Part shown: positions 33,009-43,130 of the stretch, piece by piece | How positions within the stretch are numbered: position 1 is the first letter of the stretch | Layout of the letters: every line of letters begins with the position of its first letter | NCBI GenBank assembly: GCA_039090855.1 | Contig: CM077002.1 | Coordinates: forward strand, 82,836,194-82,900,193 | DNA: 64,000 nucleotides | Reading direction: 5' to 3' | Origin: Macrothele yani | Lineage: Eukaryota > Arthropoda > Arachnida > Araneae > Macrothelidae | Position numbers and translations under genes: made by a program | Notes under the pieces: model-generated | What the model was told of the DNA's origin: nothing | Database searches by the model: none | The model's input: the letters and a program-made list of their open reading frames with translations, nothing else

Positions 33009-33221
33009 GATCATCGATGGACAGCCGAAATTTTAGATTGGATTCCAAGGGACAGGAAAAGACCCAGAAGAAGACCACATAGGAGATGGGTGGATGAAAT
33101 TCGAAAGTATGCAGGGGTGACATGGAGGAGACTGGCACAAGACAGACCGTTGTGGAGGAAACTTGGGGAGACCTTCGTCCAGCAGTGGATTGATAATGGT
33201 TGACAATGATGATGATGATAT
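33009..33221 (+). mobile_element. 5'-truncated second copy of the RTE 3' end
   Basis: It repeats 32763-32967 almost base for base (offset 246 bp), covering the last 65 or so codons and the GGTTGACAATGATGATG tail. It starts directly after the (TA)n run. It may be a truncated insertion into the tail region or a product of template switching during one insertion. Confidence 0.85.
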
Positions 33222-33913
33222 AGTACAGGGTCGTGTTTAAAGGAGGCAGGGGGGTGCCTTTGCCCCCGAAAGTGTTTCATTTTTTTTGTTTTTGGTTAAA
33301 ATACGACTTACATTAGAAAAAAAATGTATCAACTTGAATTAGAAAAAAATGCTTTAATATATTTTCTGTTTTTCATTAACTCTAATTTTGTTCTGATGAA
33401 TTTCAGAAACCTCCATTTTTTTCGCCCCCCCCCCCCCGAAAAAAAATTCTATATACGCCCCTGATATAGTAATTACTTTTTTAAACATTTCAAGAACAAA
33501 TTTTCTTCAGCTAAACAAGTGTGTGTGTTTGGAGGGGGGGGATAGGGCGGGGGGGGGGGTGTTGGTTTCGGTAGGCTTGAAACTTTTGTCCATTAAAATG
33601 CATTCAACACACTCCTGATCCTGAATCGCTATTCCCTGATTATGGGGTATTATTGGACTATTTTTTTATATTTTGAAGTATGGCATGGGTCTTAATAGAC
33701 TTTTTAGCAAAATAAACTGTAATACTTAAACAAATATTAAAAAAATATATAATTGGAAAAATATGTGCAGCATTTGAAGGAGCGAAACTTCCTTTTTAAT
33801 TATAGCATGAATTTATAAACATTTAACTCGGAAACATAAAATGTCTCGAAAAGAGGGGGGGTCGTTTCCGGGAAGGTTTCGCCCCGCCCCCGCATGTCTG
33901 CCTGAAAGAAACA
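33222..33913. other. Low-complexity spacer
   Basis: Contains poly-C near 33424-33440 and G-rich tracts at 33532-33562, with four or more G-runs able in principle to form a quadruplex. No gene recognised. Confidence 0.5.
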
Positions 33914-35325
33914 TTGTGCACAATGGCGATCTGTGAAAGCAAGAGGAGGAGTCTGAGACAAAGTGCGCTTTTTTTAATAAAAGTGGTCGTCTTGTTTTAT
34001 TACCGTTTTCCTAAGAACAAGAATAAGACAGTTTGCTTTATTCTTATGCTCAGTGTGACACTAGTGAGGCGCATGGAAAATCTAGCAGCAAATGTATTTA
34101 GCAATTTGAAATCCAAGTGCAAGGAGTTTGCGTTTTATTCTGTAGCGATGGATGAATCCACAGATGCAACCGATACTACAAGTAACATTTTTCATTCGTG
34201 GCATTAATAGAAACTTCACAATTGTAGAAGAATTCGGTAGTGCGTTTGTTCTTAAAGACACGCCACGAGCTTCAGGTTTGTATTTAAGTCAAAGTGTAAA
34301 GCTAAGTGTGAGTTAGAGCGAGTTGCTATTTTCTTCTTTAAGTGTGAGTTGCTAAATTTCTTGGTTAAGCGTGTGTTAGACTTGAGCAACATATCTGCCA
34401 TAACCACAGATGATGCGTCTGCTATGTTCTGAAAGAAAGGAGGAGCGACAACTTTAATGAAATCTGACGCGGAGGAGTGCTGTAAAACTAAGACAATAGC
34501 TTTCCACTGCATCATTCACCAAGAAAAGTTTTGTTCGAAGTTCTTTTCAAACTCGAAATATGTGATGATTGTTGTGAAAGTGATGAATTTTATCTGTTCG
34601 AAAGGTCTCAACCACGGAAGTACGTTGGTTGGGCTGCGGGAAGATACTTTAGCGTCTTTTTCTTTGAAGGACAAAGTTCGACAATTCATGGATTCCACAG
34701 GAAAATCCATTCACGAAGTAAATGGTGAGAAGTGGTTACCGTTTACTTGGGAAAAGTCGATTTGTTTTTTATGTGAAAGAGTTTGACACCAAACTAATCC
34801 TGTGTGACGTAAATTGCAAAATAAAAACTGCATTCACTTTCCAACATCAACGGCGTTGGTGAATGAAAATAGAACATGGAACTCAGATGATTATGTACAG
34901 TGTATTTCAAATCTGAGAGAAGAGTTCAAAAGTATATTTTCTGTCTTCAGAGGTACCAAAATTTCCACCTCATCTACAATTAGAATTTGCAGATCTTCAG
35001 TGTGACTCTGCAGTGAAATGTAAGTTTTTAAAAGTTCCTTCAGTAATTGATTTTTATTCCAAATATGTGCCCGAGAAAAGTTTCCAGAAATACGTAAACA
35101 TATATTGTTCACGTCTTCTATCTTTGGCAGTTTCTACATTTGTGAGTAGTTGTTCAGTCAAATGAAGAACACATAATCAAAAGCAAGAAAGGTCTGAGAG
35201 ATCACCATTTGGAGGACATTTTCAGAATCGCGACAACATGGATTACACCTGATATTGAACCCTTAATAAAAAAAAAATGTCAAGCTTCTCATTATAACTG
35301 CAATGACATCATCCCCACTGTGATG
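33914..35325 (+). pseudogene. hAT transposase remnant (GTF2IRD2/ZBED-like)
   Basis: Pieces in several frames run in the correct order. LANVFSNLKSKCKEFAFYSV and MDESTDATDTT carry the first catalytic Asp region. IAFHCIIHQEKFCSKF and VVKVMNFICSKGLNHGSTL form the middle. Then come YVQCISNLREEFKSIF and a C-terminal stretch in which RDHHLEDIFRIATTWITPDI (from 35198) matches the hAT dimerisation region. Several frameshifts and stops make it non-functional. This arrangement is known from GTF2IRD2-type hAT-derived proteins. An AATAAA lies at about 35443. Confidence 0.82.
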
Positions 35326-36019
35326 AGAATTCCTTATTGTCAATAGATTTTATTTGTATTATAGTTACATTGTATATACTAGTACTGTATTCATACTGTT
35401 TCATAAAGTACGAAGTATGTTGCTTCTGAACCTGGTTTTGGCAATAAAAGTTTAGGATAGGATGAACTAAAATGTGTCATCCATGATTCTCTATCAGTGT
35501 CGAAAGACCCGTGGAAGCTTTCGAATTTATTGATGTGTCCCTCGGTCCTGAAAGGTTGAAGATTCCTAGTTTAGGCCATTTGGTCCTTATTTGGTGTTTT
35601 TATCCATTGTTTTTATATTCATTGGTGTACGTAGTTAAGAAAGACAATAGGTGCAAAATATTTGGTGCAAATCCACATAGGTGCAAAATATTTGGTGCAA
35701 ATCCACATAGGTGCAAAGTCTTCACTCTGAGGTCTTAAGCTTCGGCCTTTGTATAAATTTTTATCTTACTGTTTCCGTATTTGAAAGGTTTTCACAATTA
35801 GCAATGAATAATTATGATGTATCTCCTTTACAGAGGCCAAAAAGATAAAAGGAACAATATAACAATCTTTTCTCACTGTTTTTGCGTTCGTTAAGGTTTT
35901 CATAACAAAGATAGTTAATCACACATTTACAAATCTCAAAATTATTTTATATAATCCTAGATCTGAAAACTTTTCTGAATCCCATAGGCATTTATAGGTC
36001 TAATGATGTTCACAAAAGA
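35326..36019. other. Spacer with a 30-bp tandem repeat
   Basis: A 30-bp unit (AGGTGCAAAATATTTGGTGC plus 10 bp) occurs about 2.3 times at 35647-35716, inside a short ORF. The rest is unrecognised. Confidence 0.6.
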
Positions 36020-36192
36020 ACATTTTTAAAACTATTTTCAAGAAGTTATTGTAGCGAAACTACTTTTTAAAGATGTAGTTGTAGCAAAACTACTCTTTAA
36101 GAAAAGTAGTTTTATTGACAGCGTACTACTTTCCTGAAATCCTGATTGTGGGTGTAGCTGACTACTTTTGAAAAGTAGTTTCCCCAGCACTG
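36020..36192 (-). mobile_element. hAT-like terminal region
   Basis: Read inward from 36192: CAGTGCTGGGGAAACTACTT, followed by several AAGTAGT / ACTACTT blocks. The type of end matches 19018. It may be the right end of the hAT element whose transposase lies at 33914-35325, but no left end was found to prove it. Confidence 0.5.
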
Positions 36193-36503
36193 ATTACATA
36201 TTCACCCAACTTGTTTACAAAAAGAGACGTCTGAGCCTGTTACTCGTTCACTGTCCTACAACTTCGACATGCGTTTTGGAAAAAAACCAGCTAGAAGATA
36301 AGTAATGAACCTTCCTGTCAACTATGGATTATGAACAACGGAGACGGCTCATAGATTTAGAGCAGTGGTTGCTGAAGGATTTCTATGATATTTAGTATGT
36401 GCTTTCCGAGTTTCACGTAGTGATTTTCAATCATGTGATCTAATTTAGGCCGACACTTGTGGAGACCATACGTACCACAGGGACCGTAGCTTCACAGATT
36501 TTC
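36193..36503. other. Unrecognised spacer
   Basis: About 310 bp; nothing recognised. Confidence 0.5.
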
Positions 36504-36752
36504 GAAATAAAAAATTTCGGTTTCTCTTCAGTTTTTAAGCTTAAAAGAGTATAGCTTCCGAGCTCTATTGCTTCAGGTTCGGAAACTTAGAGCAAAAGTT
36601 TGGTCGGTCAGAATACAGAATGCGTGAAGTTTTCAGGACTGGGAATTTCAGCGCCTTTCTGGTTGAATGCTTTTTCATATTATTTAATGTCGATTTCTTC
36701 TGATATGTGAAGTTTAAAATTTCAGCTTTGATTATTGTCTTTATTAGGACCA
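36504..36752 (+). repeat. 249-bp direct repeat, copy 1
   Basis: Matches 38262-38510 with about five visible mismatches, offset 1758 bp. It starts GAAATAAAAAATTTCGG and ends ATTAGGACCA. It brackets Tc1-H. There is no PBS or polypurine tract at the inner edges, so it is not obviously an LTR. Confidence 0.85.
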
Positions 36753-36879
36753 CGCCAATTATTATGATTTCCGAGTGGCTACATATCAGCCAGAAGGGTT
36801 GAGGATAGAGGGGTGAAATTGAGCATGCAAATAGGAATACATAAGGATTTACCATGATGTTATTTTCAGCAACGTACAG

Positions 36880-38194
36880 TGTTTATCAGATGAGATAAAG
36901 CAGCACAATGGGTACGCCTCAGTAAGTGGTTGCACCGCCGCGAACGTCAGTACAGGCAGCAATATGGCGTAGCAATGAGTCATACAGTCGACGGATATCG
37001 TCCTGAGGAATGGAACACCAATCACGGTTGACTTGCTCCCATAATTCATCGAGATCGTGCGCTGCCCCATTCGATTGCAGGCGACGTCCAATCTGATCCC
37101 ACAGGTTTTCGATTGGGGATACATCAGGCGACGTTGTTGGCCTTGGCAGTGTTTGAACATGTTGCAAACATTGTCTGTAGACTCGAGCGGTGTGCACACG
37201 AGCGTTATCTTGCTGCAAAATGGGGTGCTGTATGCCATTCAGGAACAGTATCGAAATGAGCTGCAGAACTTCGCTCACGTATGGTACAGCTGTCAGTGTG
37301 CAGTGAGGCAGACAAGAGGTAACCTGCTGTCATGCGCAATAGCACCCCATAGCATTATGCCTGCCTGACGGGCGGTGTGGCGGTCGCGAACGAAACCAGG
37401 ATCAGTCCACTCACCAGGGTGTGGCCAGACACGGATCCCTCGATCGTCAGTACCCAGATAGAAATGGAATTCATGACTGAAGACCACAGTGGTCCATTCG
37501 TGACCCCAGTTCGCATGACTTCGACTTGATGCCAGACGAGTGCTGCGATGGCTGACCGTCAATGGCAGTCGACGTAACGGCTGCCTGCTGCACAGATTTG
37601 CCACATATAACCTTCTGTTTACAATTCTGGTCGTTATGACGACGTCCATGGCCGATGACACAGCACGTAGAATATCTGCTTCAGTGCTTTCTGGTGACGA
37701 ACGAGCGTGTCGGACAATCCGCAGGTCCAGGTGTGCTGGCCACTGTGGTACTGCACCACTGCCGCTCCGACACAAGTACGAACCATCCCGTAGCCACTGA
37801 TGCCAACGGCGTCCAACAATTCGTGCAGACTGTTGCACATGCGCAGCGATACGACGTGTTGACCAGCCCACTTCACACCGCCCTAGAATTCTTCTTCTGT
37901 GAAACGCTTTCAAATGGCGATAAACCTGCCGACGGCTTGCACCTGGCATTTTCGGACTTCGCTGAACAGTTTTCCAGCACAAACAACAAATCTGGAACAT
38001 CCTCGACACTTCCACCAGCGACCACACATTACCACCCCCTGTTGCTGCTGGCACCTTTATCTCATGAACGTGTGACGTCATTTGCTCCGGTTTTACATCA
38101 TTTGCATACCTCGAGTGGGTACACCGGCCCTGCGATTTGCATGTTTGTAACACACCACCTTCTGGGTGGGGCAATTTCTATGTCCAGCAGTGTA
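36880..38194 (-). mobile_element. Tc1-H: Tc1-like element
   Basis: The right end, read inward from 38194, is TACACTGCTGGACATAGAAA with TA at 38193-38194. The left end is eroded and I could not match it, so 36880 is approximate. The transposase between them is close to full length. Confidence 0.78.
36919..37949 (-). pseudogene. Tc1-H transposase, first catalytic Asp lost, one frameshift
   Basis: From ATG 37949 (MPGASRRQVYRHLKAFHRRR) one frame stays open to 37293, with helix-turn-helix WSTRRIAAHVQQSARIVGRR. The expected FSDES-type first catalytic site reads VVFSHEFHF, Asp to His. After one frameshift near 37285, ILQQDNARVHTARVYRQ and VSPIENLWDQIGRRL follow. I count 32 residues between D2 and E. 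It ends DVRGGATTY at 36919. The frame is long but the enzyme would be catalytically dead. Confidence 0.87.
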
Positions 38195-38261
38195 TAAGTG
38201 CTTGTTTATTCCATACTTAAAATAACCGATTTCTTAATTGAAGCTTGCTTAAGAGAGTGCT

Positions 38262-38510
38262 GAAATAAAAAATTTCGGTTTCTCTTTAGTTTTTAAGCTT
38301 AAAAGAGTATAGCTTCCGAGCTCTATTGCTTTAGGTTCGGAAACTTAGAGCAAAAGTTTGGTCCGTCAGAATACAGAATGCGTGAAGTTTTCAGGACTGC
38401 GAATTTCAGGGCCTTTCTGGTTGAATGCTTTTTCATATTATTTAATGTCGATTTCTTCTGATATGTGAAGTTTAAAATTTCAGCTTTGATTATTGTCTTT
38501 ATTAGGACCA
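38262..38510 (+). repeat. 249-bp direct repeat, copy 2
   Basis: Nearly identical to 36504-36752. Its right edge is exactly the point where Tc1-I begins without its own left end. Confidence 0.85.
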
Positions 38511-39491
38511 GCTCTCTGATTTCGAGAAAGGTGTAATCGTCGGGTATCACAGAAATGGCCGATCCATACGTGACATATCCAGCGAGTTGAAGTACCCAAA
38601 ATCGACAGTGGCCTGCGTGATTGGCAAGTGAAAGATGAGAGGTGACTGTCGGAATGTGCCCCGACCCGCCAGACCCACAAAACTGGGAGTCCGAGACCGG
38701 CGGGTTCTGGATGAGAAATTCGGAAGAACCGCACCAAATCGATGGGCCACATCCTCGAGGAGTTTCAACAAGCATCCGGGAGTGTTCTTTCGATGAATAC
38801 CACCCGTAAGGAAGCCCATCTGCTCGGTTATCATGGACGTGCTGCCGCCCACAAGCCTTTGATCACAAAGTCCAATAGCGCTGCTCGGCTAACGTGGTGC
38901 AAAGAACGTTGACAGTGGACCGTTGAACAGTGGAGACAGGTTCTCTGGAGCGACGAATCAAGGTTCACCATCTACCGTTCGGATGGCAGGGTCTGTGTTT
39001 GGCGTCTGCCTGGAGAACGCCTCCTGCCGGAATGTATTGTGCCAAATGTGAAGTTCGGCGGCGGTGGAATTATGCTATGCGGGTATTTCTCCTGGTATGG
39101 CACGGGACCCTTGGTCGCAATTCCTGGTAGACTCAACGCCGAGGCCTACTGCACCATTTTGGATGACCATGCACTTCCTACGTTGTGGCAGTTTTACGGG
39201 GTGGACCCATGTTACTTTCAGGATGACAATACCACCTGTCATGTTGCGAGGTCCACCATGGCTTGGTATGGTGACAATGGGGTTGATCGAATGGACTGGC
39301 CTGCGCAGAGCCTGGATCTTAACCCTATCGAGCACCTCTGGGAGGAGTTGGAGCGTCGACTTAAAGGGTGCCCCCACCGTCCGAAATCGGTGAAGGAACT
39401 GACCTGTCTTCTCCAAGCCGAGTGGAAGAAAATACCGCTAGCCGTGGTACAACGCCTGGTTGAGAGCATGCCCGGAGGGTCGCAGCTGTAA
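38511..39491 (+). pseudogene. Tc1-I transposase (DD34E), N-terminus truncated
   Basis: Begins LSDFEKGVIVGYHRNGRSIR (helix-turn-helix region) without a start codon. Frameshifts follow. From 39039 one frame gives [33 protein letters not shown] (second D) and [15 protein letters not shown] (E), 34 residues apart. The sequence at 38947-38975 still encodes [12 protein letters not shown] residues for the first site. It ends [11 protein letters not shown]. Confidence 0.85.
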
Positions 39492-39588
39492 TCGCCGCTC
39501 GTGGAGGCTCCACCAACTATTGAAGGTGAATAAACTTCGTTTTTCTTTGCTATCACAGGTGTCCAATTACTTGTTGGTAGATAGTGTA
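38511..39588 (+). mobile_element. Tc1-I: Tc1-like element, left end replaced by the 249-bp repeat
   Basis: It starts abruptly inside the transposase N-terminus. The right end, read inward from 39588, is TACACTATCTACCAACAAGT with TA at the limit. There is no left terminal repeat. The junction with the 249-bp repeat is sharp. Confidence 0.8.
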
Positions 39589-40167
39589 GTTTGGGAATCA
39601 CGGTTCTGTATCCTTCACATTGAGGACATTTTCTCCGAGTATCAAGGAACGCATGTATGCTGTGTTTCTTGTTTATCTTCATCACAACAGGCACAACAGC
39701 TATTATTAGAAAAACAACATCGTATCAGGAAATGTTGAGTTGTGCTGATGTTTCCAGACATATTTCCCTATGTGTGTCCTCAACTAACCGGAAAAGGGTA
39801 GTATTTCTTCGAAAAAATGGAAGAAAAAGAAAATATAGAAAACTTAAGGGAGTTGAAGTTGATAATGTCTTCATTTGAAAGAATGTGTTCTGAGCGCCCA
39901 TTGAAAGTTTAACACATTGTCGAATCTCTCTGCTCATTTCATCGAACTTATGAAGTTATTAGACTTAGATGAAGTTAAAATTCGTAATTGCTCCCGTCTC
40001 TTTAGAAGAAAACTAAATTTTTCCGATAGTTCAGTCTTTCTAGCAACATGCGCTCAAAATCTCTTTCACTCGGAGAATTATTCCCAGTAGGACGACACAA
40101 CTAAAAGATTTTGTTTTCAGAGTTCTTCAATGTCTGTTAGAAAAGAAAGTGGAAGATTTTCGGTGAC
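39589..40167. other. Unrecognised spacer
   Basis: Short ORFs only; nothing recognised. Confidence 0.5.
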
Positions 40168-40171
40168 TTAA

Positions 40172-40609
40172 GGTGGACATCAAGTAATTTTGCTTCCTAT
40201 ACTTCCAATCGAAAAACTTCTGTACACATTTTCTTCACAATTAATGCGTTCGCAAGGATGAAAATTTGAACATCGATTAAAATAGCTTCATTTTATAACT
40301 TGGAATACTTAATATTTTCTAAACCATAACAATAATTATGCAATCCAACATTTGTTTATCTACTGACGTCATCAAAGTACAGGTCGCACCATCTTTTTTC
40401 TGGTTTCAACACCACCAAAGGAAAAGTTATTGATTTTTAATATAATTATGGTTATGTTTTAGAAAATATTAAGTATTCCAAGTTATAGTATGAAGTTATT
40501 TTAATCGATGTTCAAATTTTCATCCTTGGGAACACACTAATTGTGAAGGAAATGTGTACAAAAGTTTTTCCATTGGAAGTATAGGAAGCAAAATTACTTG
40601 ACGTCCACC
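40172..40609. mobile_element. Foldback MITE with TTAA target duplication
   Basis: Two arms of about 175 bp (40172-40345 and about 40435-40609) are inverted copies with roughly 90 percent or more identity by eye. They begin AGGTGGACRTCAAGTAATTT on each side and share CATCCTTG..AAATTT and ACTTGGAATACTTAATATTT blocks. The loop is about 90 bp. TTAA lies at 40168-40171 and 40610-40613, the target site typical of piggyBac-type mobilisation. There is no ORF. The superfamily assignment is inference from TTAA only. Confidence 0.88.
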
Positions 40610-40613
40610 TTAA

Positions 40614-41007
40614 CAGTGCCCTTAAATTTTGTTTCAACTTTTTGAATTTCCGATTATGATCAATCCTAGTGGAATGATTGCGAACTTCAAGATATTTACA
40701 TCACGATTAGAAAATTAAAAACAAAAATTAAAAGCACTATTCAGTCACCGAAAATCTTTGTACATAAATCTTGAAGTTACTTGCAAATTTTATCACTGTT
40801 TCTCAGATCAAAAAGGAAAAATTCCTGTTGTTGCTGAAATGCTGTTTTCCCAATACTCATTCAGACTCGCAATATCTTCGAATACACTACAGAGATACTT
40901 ATGTACTACTTGAAAAAAAGCTCTAGGTCACTTTTTTTACTAGATCTTGAACACATCACGATAAAAAGAGAAAGAAAGAAATATTGCCCACGTTCTTCTT
41001 ATTTTTT
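40614..41007. other. Unrecognised spacer
   Basis: About 390 bp of AT-rich DNA, nothing recognised. Confidence 0.5.
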
Positions 41008-41215
41008 TGATTGGTGGTTTAACGACCACTGTGAGCAACTCATTGGGCTAAAAGCAGTCGCCCGTCCCTAATTTAGAGCCACTGGTTCCACGGAAGGGAG
41101 AGAGCCAGTGCCGTAAGACAAACACAATATCAATGCTTCACCGGGATTCGAACCCATACCCATCTCGGACGAGTGATCAGAAGCCACCGTTTAGATCACC
41201 GCGACACAGGGGGGG
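41008..41215 (-). mobile_element. SINE-A copy
   Basis: Minus-oriented: tail TTTTTTTGATTGGTGG on the left, then CCGTCCCTAATTTAGAGCCA, then box B (GGTTTCGAATCCC-like, complement of GGGATTCGAACCC) and a worn box A at the right. Very similar to 52315-52522. Confidence 0.88.
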
Positions 41216-42063
41216 GTTACCATGTCCTTAGAGACAGTTAGATACCACACGTGAAATACTCTCGGAAAAAAACATTGACAATCTTCTCAGGATTATTAGA
41301 CATAGCGGATTAATGCGCAAAATGCATTTGTGTACAACAGTTCAAATTTGTGAACTACTCTATTTAGTTCTCAGCGCTCGTCTATGAAACTTAACGAAAT
41401 AAATGCAAAACTTTATACTGCAAAAAAAAAAAAAAAAAAAAAAAGTAAAAAAGAAAGAAAAAAACCCCGTAATGTTTTCCAAATAAAATTTATTCTTTAC
41501 AGTGCACGTGCGCGCCCTTTAAACTTTGTAGTTAAGAATCCAAAGGTCGAAAGAAAGACATCTTCGGTTAACATGCTACATAGAAGGTCATTTTTAATAT
41601 TTTGCCGAAAGGTATTTCTCTCTAGATTGTTTTGCTCATTTACATATTATGTAGACAAAACTAAATTCTATAAAACAAAAAGATGCACCAGATCCAATTT
41701 TTTTCGCTTTTAAATAAAACTTCAGTCTTTCAGATCTAATAGCCTTGAAGCAAAAAACAAAAACAAAAAAATGACAGCATAACATATCATTCAATTTTAT
41801 TTGAAATAGGTGGTACATATTTCAGTATGAACGTAACTGTGTTAGAACACATTCCGTTTCATTGTAAGTCAAGTTGAACGGCTTCAAAACTTGTACACAT
41901 TTCTCTTGGCTTACTCAGTTTCTCAGCTCGTTTCCATAAACAATCAAGTATTTATGCATAATGTCTTACCTTCACATTTCCCAATAATTTAATTCTGATC
42001 TGACCGGATGCGAATAGGGTACATGTTCAAAAAAGTAATATTAATACAAAAAAATTGATTTTT
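41216..42063 (-). other. Presumed 3' UTR and downstream region of the membrane-protein gene
   Basis: On the minus strand an AATAAA lies at 41796-41801, about 265 nt past the stop codon of the exon at 42064-42440. It is a plausible polyadenylation signal. A run of about 20 A's on the plus strand lies near 41422-41443. No other gene is visible. Confidence 0.5.
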
Positions 42064-42440
42064 TCAGTGATAAGTAGGATTGACGAAAGCTGGATTCAAA
42101 GCTTCGTTATAGGAAGGTGGCATTGGACTCTTTTGGTGTTCATTTACCGTTTGTTCAAAGTCAGGTCGAATGGCTGAGTAAGCGTAAGGTTCTGCAACGG
42201 GAGCTGTAACCGGAGCTTGGTACATTGGGGCAATGCGCGCACCATGAACATATCCAGGCGTGACTTTAGGCCTCCCACATAGGACAACGATGACGCAACC
42301 ACCAATACCGCACGCAATCATGATGACGGCGATCACGATGTACACTATCAGCACAGTGTTATATGCGTCATAAACATAATAAGAATCGGAGTTCAAAGTA
42401 CGGTTCTGCAAAAGTGTTTCCATACTGATATACGATAAAC
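42064..42440 (-). CDS. Last coding exon of a single-pass membrane protein with PPxY tail
   Basis: A pyrimidine tract ending TTTTATTTTACAG (minus strand) abuts GTTTATCG at 42440, a strong splice acceptor. The exon enters with two bases of a split codon and encodes 124 residues to a TGA at 42064. Order: an outside segment with an N-glycosylation sequon NRT (about residues 12-14), then one hydrophobic segment of about 27 residues (TVLIVYIVIAVIMIACGIGG onward). A cytoplasmic tail follows with tyrosine motif YSAI and PPSYNEAL near residue 108. PPxY motifs bind WW domains, often of Nedd4-type ubiquitin ligases. The layout recalls Shisa, VOPP1 and CYYR1 proteins but I cannot name the family. Upstream exons lie at higher coordinates or beyond the window. 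Confidence 0.8.
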
Positions 42441-42453
42441 CTGTAAAATAAAA
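42441..42453 (-). other. Splice acceptor
   Basis: Minus-strand pyrimidine-rich tract ending in CAG at 42443-42441, immediately before the coding exon. The ORF reading back through it into MFSAEVLVYVFFYF is intron sequence, not protein. Confidence 0.75.
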
Positions 42454-42708
42454 AAAAACATAGACTAAAACTTCAGCTGAAAACAACTATGAGATTTTTC
42501 ATTTCATAATGTTTAAGAGACACACAGTTCTGCAATATTCCGAAATGAAGATAATGTCCAGGTACCCATAACGAGAGGCCAACAATGACCTTATGAAGGA
42601 CCAACGTATTGAATGTTAATTTTAATTATTGCCAGACTTAAACGAGCTACTGTTCTGTTCTGTATGAATGGAATTCACGTTTGCAACAGCTGTGAATGAC
42701 AAGAGTTG
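42454..42708. other. Presumed intron segment
   Basis: No repeat or gene recognised in these 255 bp upstream of the exon. Confidence 0.4.
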
Positions 42709-42759
42709 CACGTAGGTTCAGATGCCTTAAGCTGCACTGAAGGCATCTGAACCTGCGTG
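42709..42759. repeat. 20-bp inverted repeat (hairpin)
   Basis: CACGTAGGTTCAGATGCCTT (42709-42728) and its reverse complement with one mismatch (42740-42759) flank an 11-nt loop. It lies in the presumed intron upstream of the membrane-protein exon. Confidence 0.85.
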
Positions 42760-42811
42760 AGTCGTCTGGTGGCCGAGGCGTCAGAGGAGCAGACTTTCAT
42801 ATATTGCTTAT

Positions 42812-43003
42812 GGACATGTCTCAGCTGGCTTGGAGGCAGAGTTCCGGAAAAGAATATACGGACACGTCCCAGCTGGCTTGGAGGCAGAGTTCCGTAAAAC
42901 AATATACCGACTTGTCCCAGCTGGCTTGGAGGCAGAGTTCCGTAAGACAATATACCGACATGTCCCAAATGGCTTGGAGGCAGAGTTCCGGAAGAGACTT
43001 ATC
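42812..43003 (+). repeat. 48-bp minisatellite, four units
   Basis: Units start at 42812, 42860, 42908 and 42956 and share CAGCTGGCTTGGAGGCAGAG TTCCG. The period is a multiple of three, so on the plus strand it reads as a 16-residue repeat (SQLAWRQSS core) and on the minus strand as another open repeat. I take it as a VNTR, not a gene. Confidence 0.9.
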
Positions 43004-43130
43004 ATTCGGCTATGACCCTGCCCCGTTATTGGAAATAGTGGCCGCAGATTAGGGACGGACTGCCCACAATCTTAGACTCTCCTGAGGGTCGTTAAACACA
43101 TCCTCCTTTCCAAAATAAATAAATATGCTC
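43004..43130 (+). mobile_element. SINE-like 3' portion after the minisatellite
   Basis: TTAGGGACGGACTGCC, CCTGAGGGTCGTTAAACACA and the AATAAATAAATA tail parallel the 3' half of SINE-A. A possible worn tRNA-like head (GTCGTCTGGTGGCCGAGG) precedes the minisatellite at about 42759. The three parts may be one composite element. Confidence 0.5.

Noticed and set aside
33532..33562. Regulatory G-quadruplex
   Set aside because: G-runs are present, but there is no gene or promoter nearby and such runs are common in low-complexity DNA.
36504..38510. LTR retrotransposon flanked by 249-bp LTRs
   Set aside because: No TGG-type primer binding site after the left copy, no polypurine tract before the right copy, no TG..CA border in the left copy, and the interior is mostly a Tc1 element.
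42441..42486. Coding continuation upstream of the membrane-protein exon (MFSAEVLVYVFFYF)
   Set aside because: It reads through a pyrimidine tract and CAG acceptor, so it is intron.
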